From IMG/VR virus record IMGVR_UViG_3300036799_000069, positions 1 through 43,916 of that record: a DNA stretch of 43,916 bases; one strand, given 5' to 3'. The stretch comes from a virus. The position numbers and the translations under genes were made by a program. Numbering within the stretch: the stretch's first letter is position 1; each line of letters begins with the position of its first letter. Of the stretch, positions 1-6,400 are shown piece after piece. The notes beneath the pieces were generated by a model that was not told the origin of the DNA, searched no databases, and saw only the letters and a list, made by a program, of their open reading frames with translations.

Positions 1-146
1 AGGGGGGACAGGGGGGACACTGTCCCCCCCTACTCGCGAAAATCCGTGACCGTCAAGTCAGGATTGACCAGGTAGAGAGAAATTGTTTGTTTCGCGTTAT
101 GAGCTACTTCGCAAGGGGGGGGGAGATGTCCCCCCTTGTCCCCCCT
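1..146. repeat. Left copy of the 146-bp terminal direct repeat
   Basis: These bases recur at 43771-43916. Bases 21-146 are identical in both copies (126 bp). The only difference is base 20 (C here, G at 43790), which is the central base of a palindrome with GGGGGGACA and TGTCCCCCC arms. The repeat means the molecule is circular in the assembly or has short direct terminal repeats. The copy ends inside a run of TGTCCCCCC repeats, which suggests an assembly overlap in a circular genome rather than a natural end. Confidence 0.9.
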
Positions 147-198
147 TGTCCCCCCTTTGTGCACACACCGTGAGTGAACCGGGGAGAGGAGCAAGATC
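1..198. other. Iteron-rich noncoding region, candidate replication origin
   Basis: No gene is seen here. The 9-mer GGGGGGACA occurs at 2-10 and 11-19, and its reverse complement TGTCCCCCC at 21-29, 127-135, 137-145 and 147-155. The last three are spaced exactly 10 bp, one helical turn. Inside this frame lie inverted repeats CGCGAAA (35-41) with TTTCGCG (90-96) and GTCAA (52-56) with TTGAC (64-68), plus an AT-rich stretch (about 76-100) and a run of nine G (115-123). Clustered iterons next to an AT-rich segment, just downstream of a replication ATPase gene in the circular map, are the usual layout of an iteron origin. Alternatives are a packaging site or the target of the FtsK-like translocase. 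The G runs could also form G-quadruplexes. Function is inferred. Confidence 0.55.
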
Positions 199-438
199 AT
201 GCCCCCACGCAAGATCGACCCCAACGGGAGAGAGCTGGCCTGTCTACGCGGCGGCCGATGGTCCGGTGCCTGGTACTGGCGAGACCACGTCGAGCACCTA
301 CAGGCCAACCCCACCCACGCCAGCCGGACCCTGCTCGACTACCAGCCGACTGAGCAATGGACCACCAACCCGACGTACGCCTACCTGCAAGGCCGGGTGT
401 GGGTGCCAAAGAAACCCGCGGCGGCATGTGGGAGTTAA
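199..438 (+). CDS. Hypothetical protein, 79 aa
   Basis: First gene after the iteron region. The ATG follows a strong ribosome binding site (GAGAGGAG, 7 bases upstream). The protein is small and aromatic-rich (RWSGAWYWRDH near the N-terminus; a WTTNP segment before VWVPKKP) with no recognised domain. It probably opens the early rightward operon that leads to the resolvase and terminase genes. Its end overlaps the start of a disrupted reading frame. No function can be given. Confidence 0.6.
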   Translation: MPPRKIDPNGRELACLRGGRWSGAWYWRDHVEHLQANPTHASRTLLDYQPTEQWTTNPTYAYLQGRVWVPKKPAAACGS

Positions 439-609
439 GGCCAGCGTCTACCGGGAGTACGGCGATGCATCTACGGCACGCGAGAAGACGTCGAAACTCT
501 CGACTACGCCATACAGTTGGACTTGTCACGCAATTGGCCCGACTTCACACCTCAATGCCAGCTCGCCAGGGACATTCACGTATGCCCGAGGTGCACCCAT
601 GACTTCTAA
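428..609 (+). pseudogene. Small gene with an apparent frameshift
   Basis: A GTG at 428 opens a protein-like stretch (VGVKASVYREYGDA). Near 465-475 the plausible coding moves by one base into a different frame that reads IYGTREDVETLDYAIQLD and ends with a zinc-binding-like tail, CQLARDIHVCPRCTHDF, before TAA at 607-609. That second part has no ATG, GTG or TTG of its own in frame after the stop at 436-438. The two halves together would give a protein of about 60 residues. The break could be a real mutation, a sequencing or assembly error, or a programmed shift. The next gene starts at 599 and overlaps the end. Confidence 0.4.
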
Positions 610-916
610 ACCCGCGAAACGCACCATCACCACCTGCCCGACATGCGCTGCCGTCACCATCCCCGCGACCACACCATCAGGCACTCGGGTCATCGTTGAC
701 TTCAACACCTCACCCCGCGGTGGCATCGCACTATCCCCCGGTGCTAGGCCCGCTGCTCTCGTTATCGCGCCAGACCGCGCGTGCCCACCCGGCCACACCC
801 GCCACACGCTGCATGAGATGACCTGCGAGCGACCCCACAAGCGACGACCACTGGCCAAGCGGCCAACACCTGTCCCGTTCAACCACCCGGCACTATTCGA
901 CGGCACATCATGCTAG
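599..916 (+). CDS. Hypothetical zinc-finger-like protein, 105 aa
   Basis: The protein starts MTSKPAKRTITTCPTCAAV and carries a CPTC pair near residues 13-16 and a later CPPGHTRHTLHEMTC segment, a possible zinc site made of Cys and His. The rest is rich in Pro, Arg and Thr. The reading frame continues upstream of the ATG without a stop, but the upstream sequence does not look like protein and overlaps the two preceding genes. No family is recognised. Small Cys-pair proteins are common in actinophage early regions. Confidence 0.5.
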   Translation: MTSKPAKRTITTCPTCAAVTIPATTPSGTRVIVDFNTSPRGGIALSPGARPAALVIAPDRACPPGHTRHTLHEMTCERPHKRRPLAKRPTPVPFNHPALFDGTSC

Positions 917-926
917 AGGAGAAAAC

Positions 927-1121
927 GTGACCCCCACCGAATGGTTCTACGAGTACGTAGCCGAGACACCCGACATACGCCTAATGCCCGACCCGGGCAA
1001 CCCAGAAACGATGCTGACCGTGCTAGTGCTAGGGCAACACCAAGAACCCCCACAGTGCGTCGCCAGCTTCGCTCACCATATCGAGACCATGACCGCCATC
1101 CGATCGAAGATGCAACCATGA
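927..1121 (+). CDS. Hypothetical protein, 64 aa
   Basis: The GTG start has an excellent ribosome binding site (AGAGGAG, 5 bases upstream). The stop overlaps the ATG of the resolvase gene as ATGA, so the two are translationally coupled. The protein is small, soluble and acidic in its first half (MTPTEWFYEYVAETPDIRL), with a hydrophobic strand TMLTVLVLG in the middle. No family is recognised. Confidence 0.65.
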   Translation: MTPTEWFYEYVAETPDIRLMPDPGNPETMLTVLVLGQHQEPPQCVASFAHHIETMTAIRSKMQP

Positions 1122-1702
1122 GACGCATCGGAGGACTCGACACCAGTCTCACCTCAACTGGCGTAGCCATCATCACCCGCAGAACCAACGCCACGTGCAT
1201 CGCCAACGTCAGCATCATCCGCACCGACGGATCCCTCAAAGACCCACTAGAGAAAACCAGTCGACGACTACTCGACATCCGCAACAAAGTCATCCACGCC
1301 GTAGCGCTCTGCGAACTCATCGTCATCGAACTACCAGCGATCGGAGCAAAAGGCGGCAGAGCACTCGACCGCAACGGACTATGGTGGGCCATCGTCGGAC
1401 GCCTCATCGACCTCAACATCCCCGTCGCATGCTGCGCCATCAGCACCAACAAAAAGTTCATGACCGGCAGCGGCAACGCCGGCAAAGGCGCCATGTGCTC
1501 AGCCATCACCCGACTATGGCCGGAAGTCCAACTGTCCAACAAGATGACTCAAGCGGAAGACGAAGCGGACGCGTTGTCACTGGCCCACATCGGTGCCGTC
1601 AAAGCCGGGTGGGAAGTACCTACACTCCAACGACACCGCGATGCCCTCCCCGCCGTAGCATGGCCCGACCAACCCGTCACCGAACTGGAGGAGACGGCAT
1701 GA
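1118..1702 (+). CDS. RuvC-like Holliday junction resolvase
   Basis: A 194-residue protein with the RNase H-like fold signature of RuvC resolvases: GLDTSLTSTG at residues 6-15 with the first catalytic Asp at 8, IELPAIG around 70-76 with Glu 71, and the C-terminal acidic pair in QAEDEADALSLAH (Asp 148 and Asp 151). RuvC enzymes cut four-way DNA junctions symmetrically with two metal ions. Phages use them to resolve recombination intermediates or to debranch DNA before packaging. The gene sits a few genes before the terminases and is coupled to both neighbours by 4-base overlaps. The exact subfamily (RuvC proper or a phage junction nuclease) cannot be told. Confidence 0.85.
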   Translation: MRRIGGLDTSLTSTGVAIITRRTNATCIANVSIIRTDGSLKDPLEKTSRRLLDIRNKVIHAVALCELIVIELPAIGAKGGRALDRNGLWWAIVGRLIDLNIPVACCAISTNKKFMTGSGNAGKGAMCSAITRLWPEVQLSNKMTQAEDEADALSLAHIGAVKAGWEVPTLQRHRDALPAVAWPDQPVTELEETA

Positions 1703-1962
1703 GCGACTACTGGCCCATCGCCAGCTCCCACAACGTTCGCATCCTCCTGCCCGACGAAGGCACCACCGCGTTCGACCGGATCGCGCTCGGCCTGTGCACG
1801 GTGCGGTGGCATCCGAACGCGTGCACCCTGACCCACGGCCACACGGGCGTCCACAGGGCCGCTGACGGTTCGGCCCTCATTGCCACCCACGGGAGCGGAG
1901 ATCTTGAGCCTGGCGCTCACACAGCGGACAGCGCGGGGCACGCTCAGTCCTGCGGTACGTAG
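1699..1962 (+). CDS. Hypothetical protein, 87 aa
   Basis: The ATG overlaps the stop of the resolvase gene. The sequence has a segment CTVRWHPNACTLTHGHTGVHRAADGSALIATHG with two Cys and several His, which may bind a metal. No known family is recognised. It lies between the resolvase and the HTH protein on the same strand, within one operon. Confidence 0.6.
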   Translation: MSDYWPIASSHNVRILLPDEGTTAFDRIALGLCTVRWHPNACTLTHGHTGVHRAADGSALIATHGSGDLEPGAHTADSAGHAQSCGT

Positions 1963-1974
1963 GAGCTGGTACCC

Positions 1975-2406
1975 GTGTCGCACAACCCGCACGCCGACCC
2001 GAACCCAGCCCAGGTGGCCACTGAGCAGGAGCAGTGCTTCGCACTGAAGCTGAAGGGTTACTCGGTGCGGGCCATCGCCGCTGAGACGGGGATGTCGAAG
2101 ACAACGGTGCAGCGCCGGCTCGACTCGGCTTATGCGGAACTTGTGCAGCCGGTGGCGGCTGAGGCCCGCGCCATCGAGATTGAGCGCTACGACGCGTGGC
2201 TAAAGCAGCTAGAGGACAAGGCTCAAGCAATGGCCTCGTCTTCTCTGGGCATCACGTTGGATGAGTTGTGCAAGGTGACGGCCACTAAGACGCGGGTGGC
2301 TGAGCGCCGGGCGCGGTTGATGGGTTTGGATGCGCCTATCGCGGTTGAGGCTCGTGGGGAGTTGCGGGTCGTGGTTGAGGGTTTGGACTCGGAGGCGTTG
2401 CGATAG
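1975..2406 (+). CDS. HTH protein, probable terminase small subunit
   Basis: A 143-residue protein starting at GTG with GGAG upstream. Residues about 28-50 (KGYSVRAIAAETGMSKTTV) form a clear helix-turn-helix. A long helical segment follows (residues 55-100, LVQPVAAEARAIEIERYDAWL), then a conserved-looking C-terminus (ERRARLMGLDAPIAVEARGE). Phage small terminase subunits that bind the packaging site have this layout, and RARLMGLDAP-like tails are frequent in them. The large terminase follows 2 kb downstream with only small genes between. A plain DNA-binding regulator is the alternative. Confidence 0.6.
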   Translation: MSHNPHADPNPAQVATEQEQCFALKLKGYSVRAIAAETGMSKTTVQRRLDSAYAELVQPVAAEARAIEIERYDAWLKQLEDKAQAMASSSLGITLDELCKVTATKTRVAERRARLMGLDAPIAVEARGELRVVVEGLDSEALR

Positions 2407-2447
2407 ATCGCAGGTTGATTAGTCACCCGTTCGGCGCTACCATGCTC

Positions 2448-2468
2448 GCAACACGTGTGGCACACTAT
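2448..2468 (+). promoter_or_regulatory. Operator-like site S1 with adjacent -10-like box
   Basis: GCAACACGTGTGGCAC (2448-2463) is followed at once by CACTAT (2463-2468), and the ATG of the next gene comes 4 bases later (2473). It shares the ACACGTGT core with about eleven other gene-gap sites in this genome. The tight spacing suggests a leaderless or near-leaderless transcript. Confidence 0.5.
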
Positions 2469-2472
2469 CTCT

Positions 2473-2652
2473 ATGGACGAGATTAGCAGGATCATCAACA
2501 AGTTGGATATTGAGATGTGGGAACAGGGTTTCCGGTCCGACCAGGCATCTCGTGAGGCAACCTCAGCCCAGCACGCTACAGAGAGGGCTTCGGCCGCCGC
2601 TCAATTGCTGGCCCGGAAGGGATCGCGCCGAACCTCGCCCTCCAACTGGTGA
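2473..2652 (+). CDS. Hypothetical alpha-helical protein, 59 aa
   Basis: I place the start at the ATG (MDEISRIINKLDIEMWEQGF). A GTG 18 bases upstream lies inside the operator-like site and is less likely. The protein is helical and charged, with an Ala-rich C-terminal half (ASREATSAQHATERASAAAQLLARK). It follows operator-like site S1 with almost no leader. No family is recognised. Confidence 0.5.
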   Translation: MDEISRIINKLDIEMWEQGFRSDQASREATSAQHATERASAAAQLLARKGSRRTSPSNW

Positions 2653-2918
2653 GTAAGCCGCACGCGCACCCATCGTTCGCTCTGATCGGTGGGTGCAAGT
2701 GGTACATGGTCCTCCACGGTGAGGTGGTCACATTGCGCCCCATCGAGCTGGCGCCCGCACGGGGTTCTGCTGAGTGCGTGCATTGTGGCCTGGAGTGTTG
2801 GACGTACTGCCGGTCATGCCGGCGTGCGGTAGCACCCGAATGTTTCGAGGAGCACGAGCGCGACCACACGGAGTGGCGTACGCGTACCGGTGGTACATGG
2901 ACGAAGGTGGAGAGATGA
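2649..2918 (+). CDS. Small zinc-ribbon protein, 89 aa
   Basis: The GTG start overlaps the preceding stop (GTGA). Two Cys pairs, CVHC (about residues 43-46) and CRSC (54-57), followed by Cys/Glu/His residues in PECFEEHERDH, look like a treble-clef or cross-brace zinc site. A WYMVLHGEVVTLRPIE strand region precedes it. Such proteins often bind nucleic acids or other proteins, but no function is known here. The end overlaps the next tiny gene by ATGA. Confidence 0.6.
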   Translation: MSKPHAHPSFALIGGCKWYMVLHGEVVTLRPIELAPARGSAECVHCGLECWTYCRSCRRAVAPECFEEHERDHTEWRTRTGGTWTKVER

Positions 2919-2992
2919 TCTGCGGACCTGATGGTTTGGACATGGGTGACGACGAGACGATCCTGATTGAAATCCCCGGTGGTGAGTCATGA
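2915..2992 (+). CDS. Acidic micro-protein, 25 aa
   Basis: ATG overlaps the previous stop and the gene ends in an ATGA overlap with the next one, so it is packed in a coupled chain. The sequence MICGPDGLDMGDDETILIEI is strongly acidic. GGAGAG lies just upstream of the start. No family is recognised; the tight coupling at both ends is the main reason to believe it is real. Confidence 0.4.
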   Translation: MICGPDGLDMGDDETILIEIPGGES

Positions 2993-3087
2993 TCCGCACC
3001 GGGTTGCTTTGGGTGGTCATGGCCGTCCTGGTTACGGCGGTGTTCATGGGCTCCGCTGTGCTGATTGACCTGTTAACTCATGGTTGA
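2989..3087 (+). CDS. Single-pass membrane micro-protein, 32 aa
   Basis: Begins with ATG overlapping the previous stop. Nearly the whole protein is one hydrophobic helix (LLWVVMAVLVTAVFMGSAV) with a short charged start (MIRTG) and a tail LIDLLTHG. It is one of several such peptides in this genome. Its role is unknown. The -35 box of the next promoter overlaps its last codons. Confidence 0.5.
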   Translation: MIRTGLLWVVMAVLVTAVFMGSAVLIDLLTHG

Positions 3088-3112
3088 CTAACCGCCACAT
3101 GTGTGGCAAGGT
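3084..3112 (+). promoter_or_regulatory. Promoter with embedded operator S2
   Basis: TTGACT (3084-3089), a 17-base spacer, then CAAGGT (3107-3112), 7 bases before the ATG at 3120. The spacer holds GCCACATGTGTGGC (3094-3107), arms GCCACA/TGTGGC around TG. The same layout, base for base over most positions, occurs on the other strand at 9537-9565. Confidence 0.55.
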
Positions 3113-3119
3113 GGGGGTT

Positions 3120-3482
3120 ATGGCAGAGCTACCTAAGACATTCAGCGAGGCCGGGTTTGCTACCGAGCCCGACCACCTCATGCACCTAGTGCTCACGTGG
3201 GCCGAACGCGGACTGTTGACCATGTCCGACGACTGGCGCAACCGTCGCGTTCGATTACTGGGCAATCGCATCAGCGAAGCCGCAGAGATGGCCGCCAACA
3301 ACCTATATCTACAGGGGCTGATCATGGTCACCTCGGCCGCTCTCCTCCTGCCCACGGGCGCTATCCGGACCACCGAAGCCGGCAGGCGCCAGCTAGCCGA
3401 GTGGGATATTCAAGTCGCTGGAGTAGCTGAGCCCGTCGCACCGACCGCACACACCCCAACCTGCCTAGACGACCAGGAATGA
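3120..3482 (+). CDS. Hypothetical protein with possible winged-helix character, 120 aa
   Basis: I choose the ATG at MAELPKTF because it follows the promoter and a GGTGGGGG stretch; an earlier in-frame ATG lies upstream of the -10. The sequence contains helical segments (HLMHLVLTWAERGLLTMSDDWRNRRVRLLGNRISEAAEMA) and later a hairpin-like GAIRTTEAGRRQLAEWD, which resembles the wing and last helix of small DNA-binding proteins. This is only a resemblance. Its own operator-bearing promoter is consistent with a regulatory gene. Confidence 0.6.
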   Translation: MAELPKTFSEAGFATEPDHLMHLVLTWAERGLLTMSDDWRNRRVRLLGNRISEAAEMAANNLYLQGLIMVTSAALLLPTGAIRTTEAGRRQLAEWDIQVAGVAEPVAPTAHTPTCLDDQE

Positions 3483-3592
3483 CGCACCATCCCCGAGTCA
3501 CGGTTGACCTGAAACACGTTGCAGGCCGCGGGTTCAACTCCCGCGATCGGGGCGAGTCGCGCGAAGTAAATATCGGAGGGAACATCAAGTAG
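3479..3592 (+). CDS. Hypothetical basic micro-protein, 37 aa
   Basis: ATG overlaps the stop of the previous gene (ATGA) with CAGGA just upstream. The product starts MTHHPRVTVDLKHVAGRGF and ends EVNIGGNIK. The middle (AGRGFNSRDRG) is what a translated tRNA T-arm looks like: the DNA reads GCGGGTTCAACTCCCGC. A full tRNA cannot be folded, so the coding reading is kept at low confidence. No family is recognised. Confidence 0.3.
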   Translation: MTHHPRVTVDLKHVAGRGFNSRDRGESREVNIGGNIK

Positions 3593-3607
3593 ACGAAACC
3601 CTACAAG

Positions 3608-3623
3608 TGCCGGTGCACCGGCA
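3608..3623. promoter_or_regulatory. Perfect 16-bp palindrome upstream of whiB
   Basis: TGCCGGTGCACCGGCA is a perfect 16-bp palindrome located 65 bases before the whiB-like start. No T run follows, so it is not a classic terminator. It could be an operator for the WhiB gene. It differs from the ACACGTGT family. The rest of 3593-3687 shows no convincing gene. Confidence 0.35.
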
Positions 3624-3687
3624 TGGGTCCTGGTTAGTCAAGCCACCGACGCGACTCCCCAACAACCACTCACAGAACGGTAAGCCA

Positions 3688-4233
3688 ATGGACTGGAGGG
3701 ACAAAGCCTCATGTCGGGATGAGGACCCAGAGATTTTCTTTCCCATGCCCGCGGACCACGTGACGGAAGCCAAGGCACTGGCCGTGTGCGCCACCTGTCC
3801 CGTCAAGGCGCTTTGCCTTGCTTATGCGATGGAGCTGGTCATTCCTTACGGTATCTTTGGTGGGGTGACGCAGCGGGTCAGGGAGGGCATGAGGTACGCG
3901 GCGGCACCGGAGCCGGTGCCGGCTGAGGAGACGAAGCGGTGCGCGCGGTGTAACACGCGTAGGCGGGTGAGTGAGTTCACTCCGAATGATCGGACCCCGG
4001 ACGGTTTGACGATGCGGTGCACTGAGTGCAATAAGAAGACGAAGCGGTGGGCGGATAACGCGGCGTTGCGTAACCCGGGTGAGCTGCCTGAGGGTCGGCA
4101 GTGTAACCGGTGCAGTCAGGTTAAGCCGTTGGATGCGTTCAAGAAGGATAGCCGTAAGCCGTTGGGTCGGCAGTATTCATGCACTTTGTGTGAGTCGGCG
4201 CGGGCGCGTGACGCTTACCACGCGAATAAATGA
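3688..4233 (+). CDS. WhiB-family regulator fused to two zinc ribbons
   Basis: A 181-residue protein. Residues 1-70 are a WhiB domain: Cys 9, 34, 37 and 43 in the [4Fe-4S] pattern, then GIFGGVTQRVREG (55-67), the conserved turn and basic segment. WhiB proteins bind an Fe-S cluster and the primary sigma factor and redirect transcription in actinobacteria; phage versions can alter host gene expression. Unusually, two further modules follow: CARC...CTEC (85-114) and CNRC...CTLC (139-168), each a Cys4 zinc ribbon of the type often attached to HNH or endonuclease VII-like proteins. The start ATG fits the WhiB length, and an upstream in-frame GTG would add only non-conserved sequence. The fusion is the odd feature. 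Confidence 0.85.
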   Translation: MDWRDKASCRDEDPEIFFPMPADHVTEAKALAVCATCPVKALCLAYAMELVIPYGIFGGVTQRVREGMRYAAAPEPVPAEETKRCARCNTRRRVSEFTPNDRTPDGLTMRCTECNKKTKRWADNAALRNPGELPEGRQCNRCSQVKPLDAFKKDSRKPLGRQYSCTLCESARARDAYHANK

Positions 4234-4346
4234 CCGGCGTGCGACCGCGCGTGGCTTGCCCAGCGTGCAACCGTGATGTCGCGGTGAGCTACGGCGGCAG
4301 GCTTCACGCGCACAAGACCGGGCGCTATAGCGGCCTGGCACACTGA
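4230..4346 (+). CDS. C2H2-like zinc micro-protein, 38 aa
   Basis: ATG overlaps the WhiB stop as ATGA. The sequence MTGVRPRVACPACNRDVAV then ..RLHAHKTGRYSGLAH has one CPAC pair and two His 16-18 residues later, matching a single small zinc finger. It sits between the WhiB fusion and the large terminase. Single-finger micro-proteins next to terminases or HNH genes are common in actinophages. Exact role unknown. Confidence 0.55.
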   Translation: MTGVRPRVACPACNRDVAVSYGGRLHAHKTGRYSGLAH

Positions 4347-4350
4347 GGCC

Positions 4351-5730
4351 GTGACCGCACCCGCGACCCTTGAGCACGTTTACCGACCTCGCGGCGCAGC
4401 TCGTGCTCTGATGTCATGTCGCGCCCCTGAGGTCCTGTTGAGCGGGCCGGCGGGCACGGGTAAGAGCCGGGCGTGCCTGGAGAAGCTGCACCTGATGTGT
4501 TTGCTGAACCCGAAGATGCGGGCACTGATTGTGCGGAAGACAGCGACGTCGCTGACGGGGTCGGCGTTGGTGACGTGGGAGCAGACAGTCGTATTGGAGG
4601 CGATGGCGCATGGATCTGTTGTGTACTTCGGGGGCAGTTCCCGCGTTCCACCGCAATACCGCTATCATAACAAGTCAACTGTTTCCGTTGGGGGCATGGA
4701 CAACTTTACCCGTATCATGTCCACTGAATACGACGTTGTGTACGTCCAAGAGGCAACAGAACTCACGATTGACGACTGGGAAGCCATCACTTCCCGGCTT
4801 CGGAACGGCAAAGTCAGCTTCCAGCAACTCATAGCGGACTGCAACCCGTCAGCGCCCACGCACTGGCTGAAAGCTCGGTGCGAGACGGGCGCGTGTGTCC
4901 TCATGGAATCCCGGCATGAGGACAATCCGCTACTGTTCGGTGATGACGGTGAGATCACTCGGAGCGGCACTGCGTACATTAGTCGGTTGGATGCGCTTAC
5001 TGGGGTTCGTTATTACCGGCTTCGCAAGGGCTTGTGGGTTGCTGCGGAGGGAATGATTTTCGAGGACTTCGACCCCGCCGTCCACGTGATCGCCCGCTTC
5101 GAGATCCCCGCCACGTGGACCCGTTGGTGGGCTGTTGACTTCGGCTTTACCAACCCTTTTGTGTTGCAGTGCTGGGCTGAGGACCCTGACGGCAGGTTGT
5201 TCCTGTACCGGGAGATTTACCACACCCGCCGCACCGTGGATCAGCACGCCCAAGACATCCTCGACGTGGTCGCTCCCCTGTCCGATGCGCAGCGCAGGCA
5301 GCGTGACGCTGGCGCGCCCATCGCCCTGAGGGATCGTGTGTGGATCGAGCCCCGGCCACGGGGCATTGTGTGTGACCACGATGCGGAGGGCCGGGAGACG
5401 CTGACTCAGGCGGTGGGGATCGGGACGATAGCGGCTGATAAGCGGGTCACGGAGGGCATTCAGGCGTCGCAGCGACGGCTTCGTGCCGCGAGTGACGGCC
5501 GGCCACGGACGTACTTCCTGGCGGATAGCGTGGTCCGGCGTGACCAAGATCTGGTGGATCGGAAGTTGCCGACGTCAACGGTGGAGGAGGTCCCGGCCTA
5601 CATCTGGGCGGTGAAGGCTAGCGGGCAGATGAAGGAGGAACCGGTGAAGGAGAATGATCACGGGTGTGATGCGCGCCGGTACTTGGATCTGCACCGTGAG
5701 GCGGGCTCGCCTCGGATCCGGAGTATGTGA
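4351..5730 (+). CDS. Terminase large subunit
   Basis: A 459-residue packaging motor. The ATPase half has Walker A SGPAGTGKS (residues 31-39) and Walker B YDVVYVQEA (127-135, catalytic Glu 134), followed by a coupling-motif region around CNPSAPTHWL (164-173). The C-terminal RNase H-like nuclease begins at WWAVDFGFTNPF (259-270) with metal-binding Asp 263. It cuts concatemers and drives DNA into the prohead through the portal. The start is GTG, 4 bases after the preceding stop. Length and domain order are normal for the phage terminase-3/6 type. The portal gene follows after four small genes. Confidence 0.95.
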   Translation: MTAPATLEHVYRPRGAARALMSCRAPEVLLSGPAGTGKSRACLEKLHLMCLLNPKMRALIVRKTATSLTGSALVTWEQTVVLEAMAHGSVVYFGGSSRVPPQYRYHNKSTVSVGGMDNFTRIMSTEYDVVYVQEATELTIDDWEAITSRLRNGKVSFQQLIADCNPSAPTHWLKARCETGACVLMESRHEDNPLLFGDDGEITRSGTAYISRLDALTGVRYYRLRKGLWVAAEGMIFEDFDPAVHVIARFEIPATWTRWWAVDFGFTNPFVLQCWAEDPDGRLFLYREIYHTRRTVDQHAQDILDVVAPLSDAQRRQRDAGAPIALRDRVWIEPRPRGIVCDHDAEGRETLTQAVGIGTIAADKRVTEGIQASQRRLRAASDGRPRTYFLADSVVRRDQDLVDRKLPTSTVEEVPAYIWAVKASGQMKEEPVKENDHGCDARRYLDLHREAGSPRIRSM

Positions 5731-5746
5731 CCGATAGCCTGCCAGG

Positions 5747-5830
5747 GTGTACACCCGGACCCTGGTCGCTGTTGAGCTGCTGGCGTACGGCTTGGTGGTC
5801 TTGCTCGCGCTGCTGATGGTCGCCGGGTGA
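5747..5830 (+). CDS. Single-pass membrane micro-protein, 27 aa
   Basis: GTG start, sequence beginning MYTRTLVAVELLAYGLVVLL and ending in LMVAG, one transmembrane helix and almost nothing else. The ribosome binding site is weak. It lies in a chain of closely spaced small membrane genes between terminase and portal. No function is recognised. Confidence 0.4.
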   Translation: MYTRTLVAVELLAYGLVVLLALLMVAG

Positions 5831-5836
5831 CAGCGC

Positions 5837-5968
5837 GTGGATGACACGTCGGTGATGCTGTCCAACCCGTGGGGCATCCTGGCCATCGTCTTGACGATGT
5901 TTGCCGTGCTGGGGCTCCTGGCTATGGGCTGCTTCTATCTGTACGAGCGGTGGCGGGATGGACGCTGA
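5837..5968 (+). CDS. Single-pass membrane protein, 43 aa
   Basis: GTG start; a short N-terminal segment MDDTSVMLSNPW is followed by a hydrophobic helix (GILAIVLTMFAVLGLLAMG) and a charged end YLYERWRDGR, so the C-terminus is probably cytoplasmic. It overlaps the start of the next gene by 11 bases. Not recognised as a family. Holin-like activity is possible but not supported by position. Confidence 0.5.
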   Translation: MDDTSVMLSNPWGILAIVLTMFAVLGLLAMGCFYLYERWRDGR

Positions 5969-6191
5969 AACCAGAGAGATCAGGCAGGTGAGGTCGCACC
6001 GTCGCTCCGCTGCCCGCCGTAACGCGGTGATGGTGCTTGTGACGTGGCTGCGGACCCGAGTGTTCCCCGTGTTGGGTTCGGTGCTGGGCTTAGGCTGCAT
6101 GGCCGTGGCCGCGTTCACCTTGGGTGCGACTATTGGCCTGTTCGTGCTGGCGGGCATCCTGTGGATACTGGAATGGCGGGTGAGAGGATGA
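5958..6191 (+). CDS. Hypothetical membrane protein, 77 aa
   Basis: Basic cytoplasmic N-terminus (MDAETREIRQVRSHRRSAAR) and two hydrophobic stretches (residues about 36-52, VFPVLGSVLGLGCMAVA, and 53-72, AFTLGATIGLFVLAGILWIL), then EWRVRG. The start overlaps the preceding gene, and the end overlaps the next ATG. Small two-helix proteins like this can be holins, but the true lysis cassette is at 34.6-36 kb. Role unknown. Confidence 0.6.
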   Translation: MDAETREIRQVRSHRRSAARRNAVMVLVTWLRTRVFPVLGSVLGLGCMAVAAFTLGATIGLFVLAGILWILEWRVRG

Positions 6192-6400
6192 CTGCAACGG
6201 TGATCGATAGGCGCCCGGAATACATCATCGAGGTGGACCGCGACCTGACAGAGCTGGAGGCGACCAGACTCCGGCAAACATGGACGCAGCTATGGCGAGA
6301 GCCAACGCACTGGCACACTCCCGGCACCCCATACCCACGGCTACGCGCCCTTGACGGACTAGGCCCGCGCCTGTGTCATCCGGTAATCCTCGATGCGTAG
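6188..6400 (+). CDS. Hypothetical protein, 70 aa
   Basis: ATG overlaps the previous stop, with GAGAGG upstream. The sequence MTATVIDRRPEYIIEVDRDL then TELEATRLRQTWTQLWREP is acidic and helical. Similar short proteins precede portal genes in other actinophages, but I cannot name a family. The end overlaps the portal start by 8 bases, so translation is coupled. Confidence 0.6.
   Translation: MTATVIDRRPEYIIEVDRDLTELEATRLRQTWTQLWREPTHWHTPGTPYPRLRALDGLGPRLCHPVILDA

Noticed and set aside
526-906. Leftward open frame of 126 codons
   Set aside because: It lies opposite the 599-916 gene, has no leftward neighbours, and its composition looks like an antisense shadow.
3491-3560. tRNA-like sequence: GCGGGTTCAACTCCCGC resembles a T-arm and is followed by GATCGGGG, with CCCCGA upstream at 3491
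   Set aside because: Only 42 bases separate the acceptor-like piece from the T-loop, so there is no room for a D-arm; the acceptor pairs mismatch at two positions and no 7-base anticodon loop folds. It could be a tRNA-derived attachment site, but no integrase is present.
3593-3687. Possible extra small frame (TKPYKCRCTGMGPG) after the micro-gene stop, with GGAGGG upstream
   Set aside because: No start codon in frame at a usable distance from the GGAGGG; too short to support.
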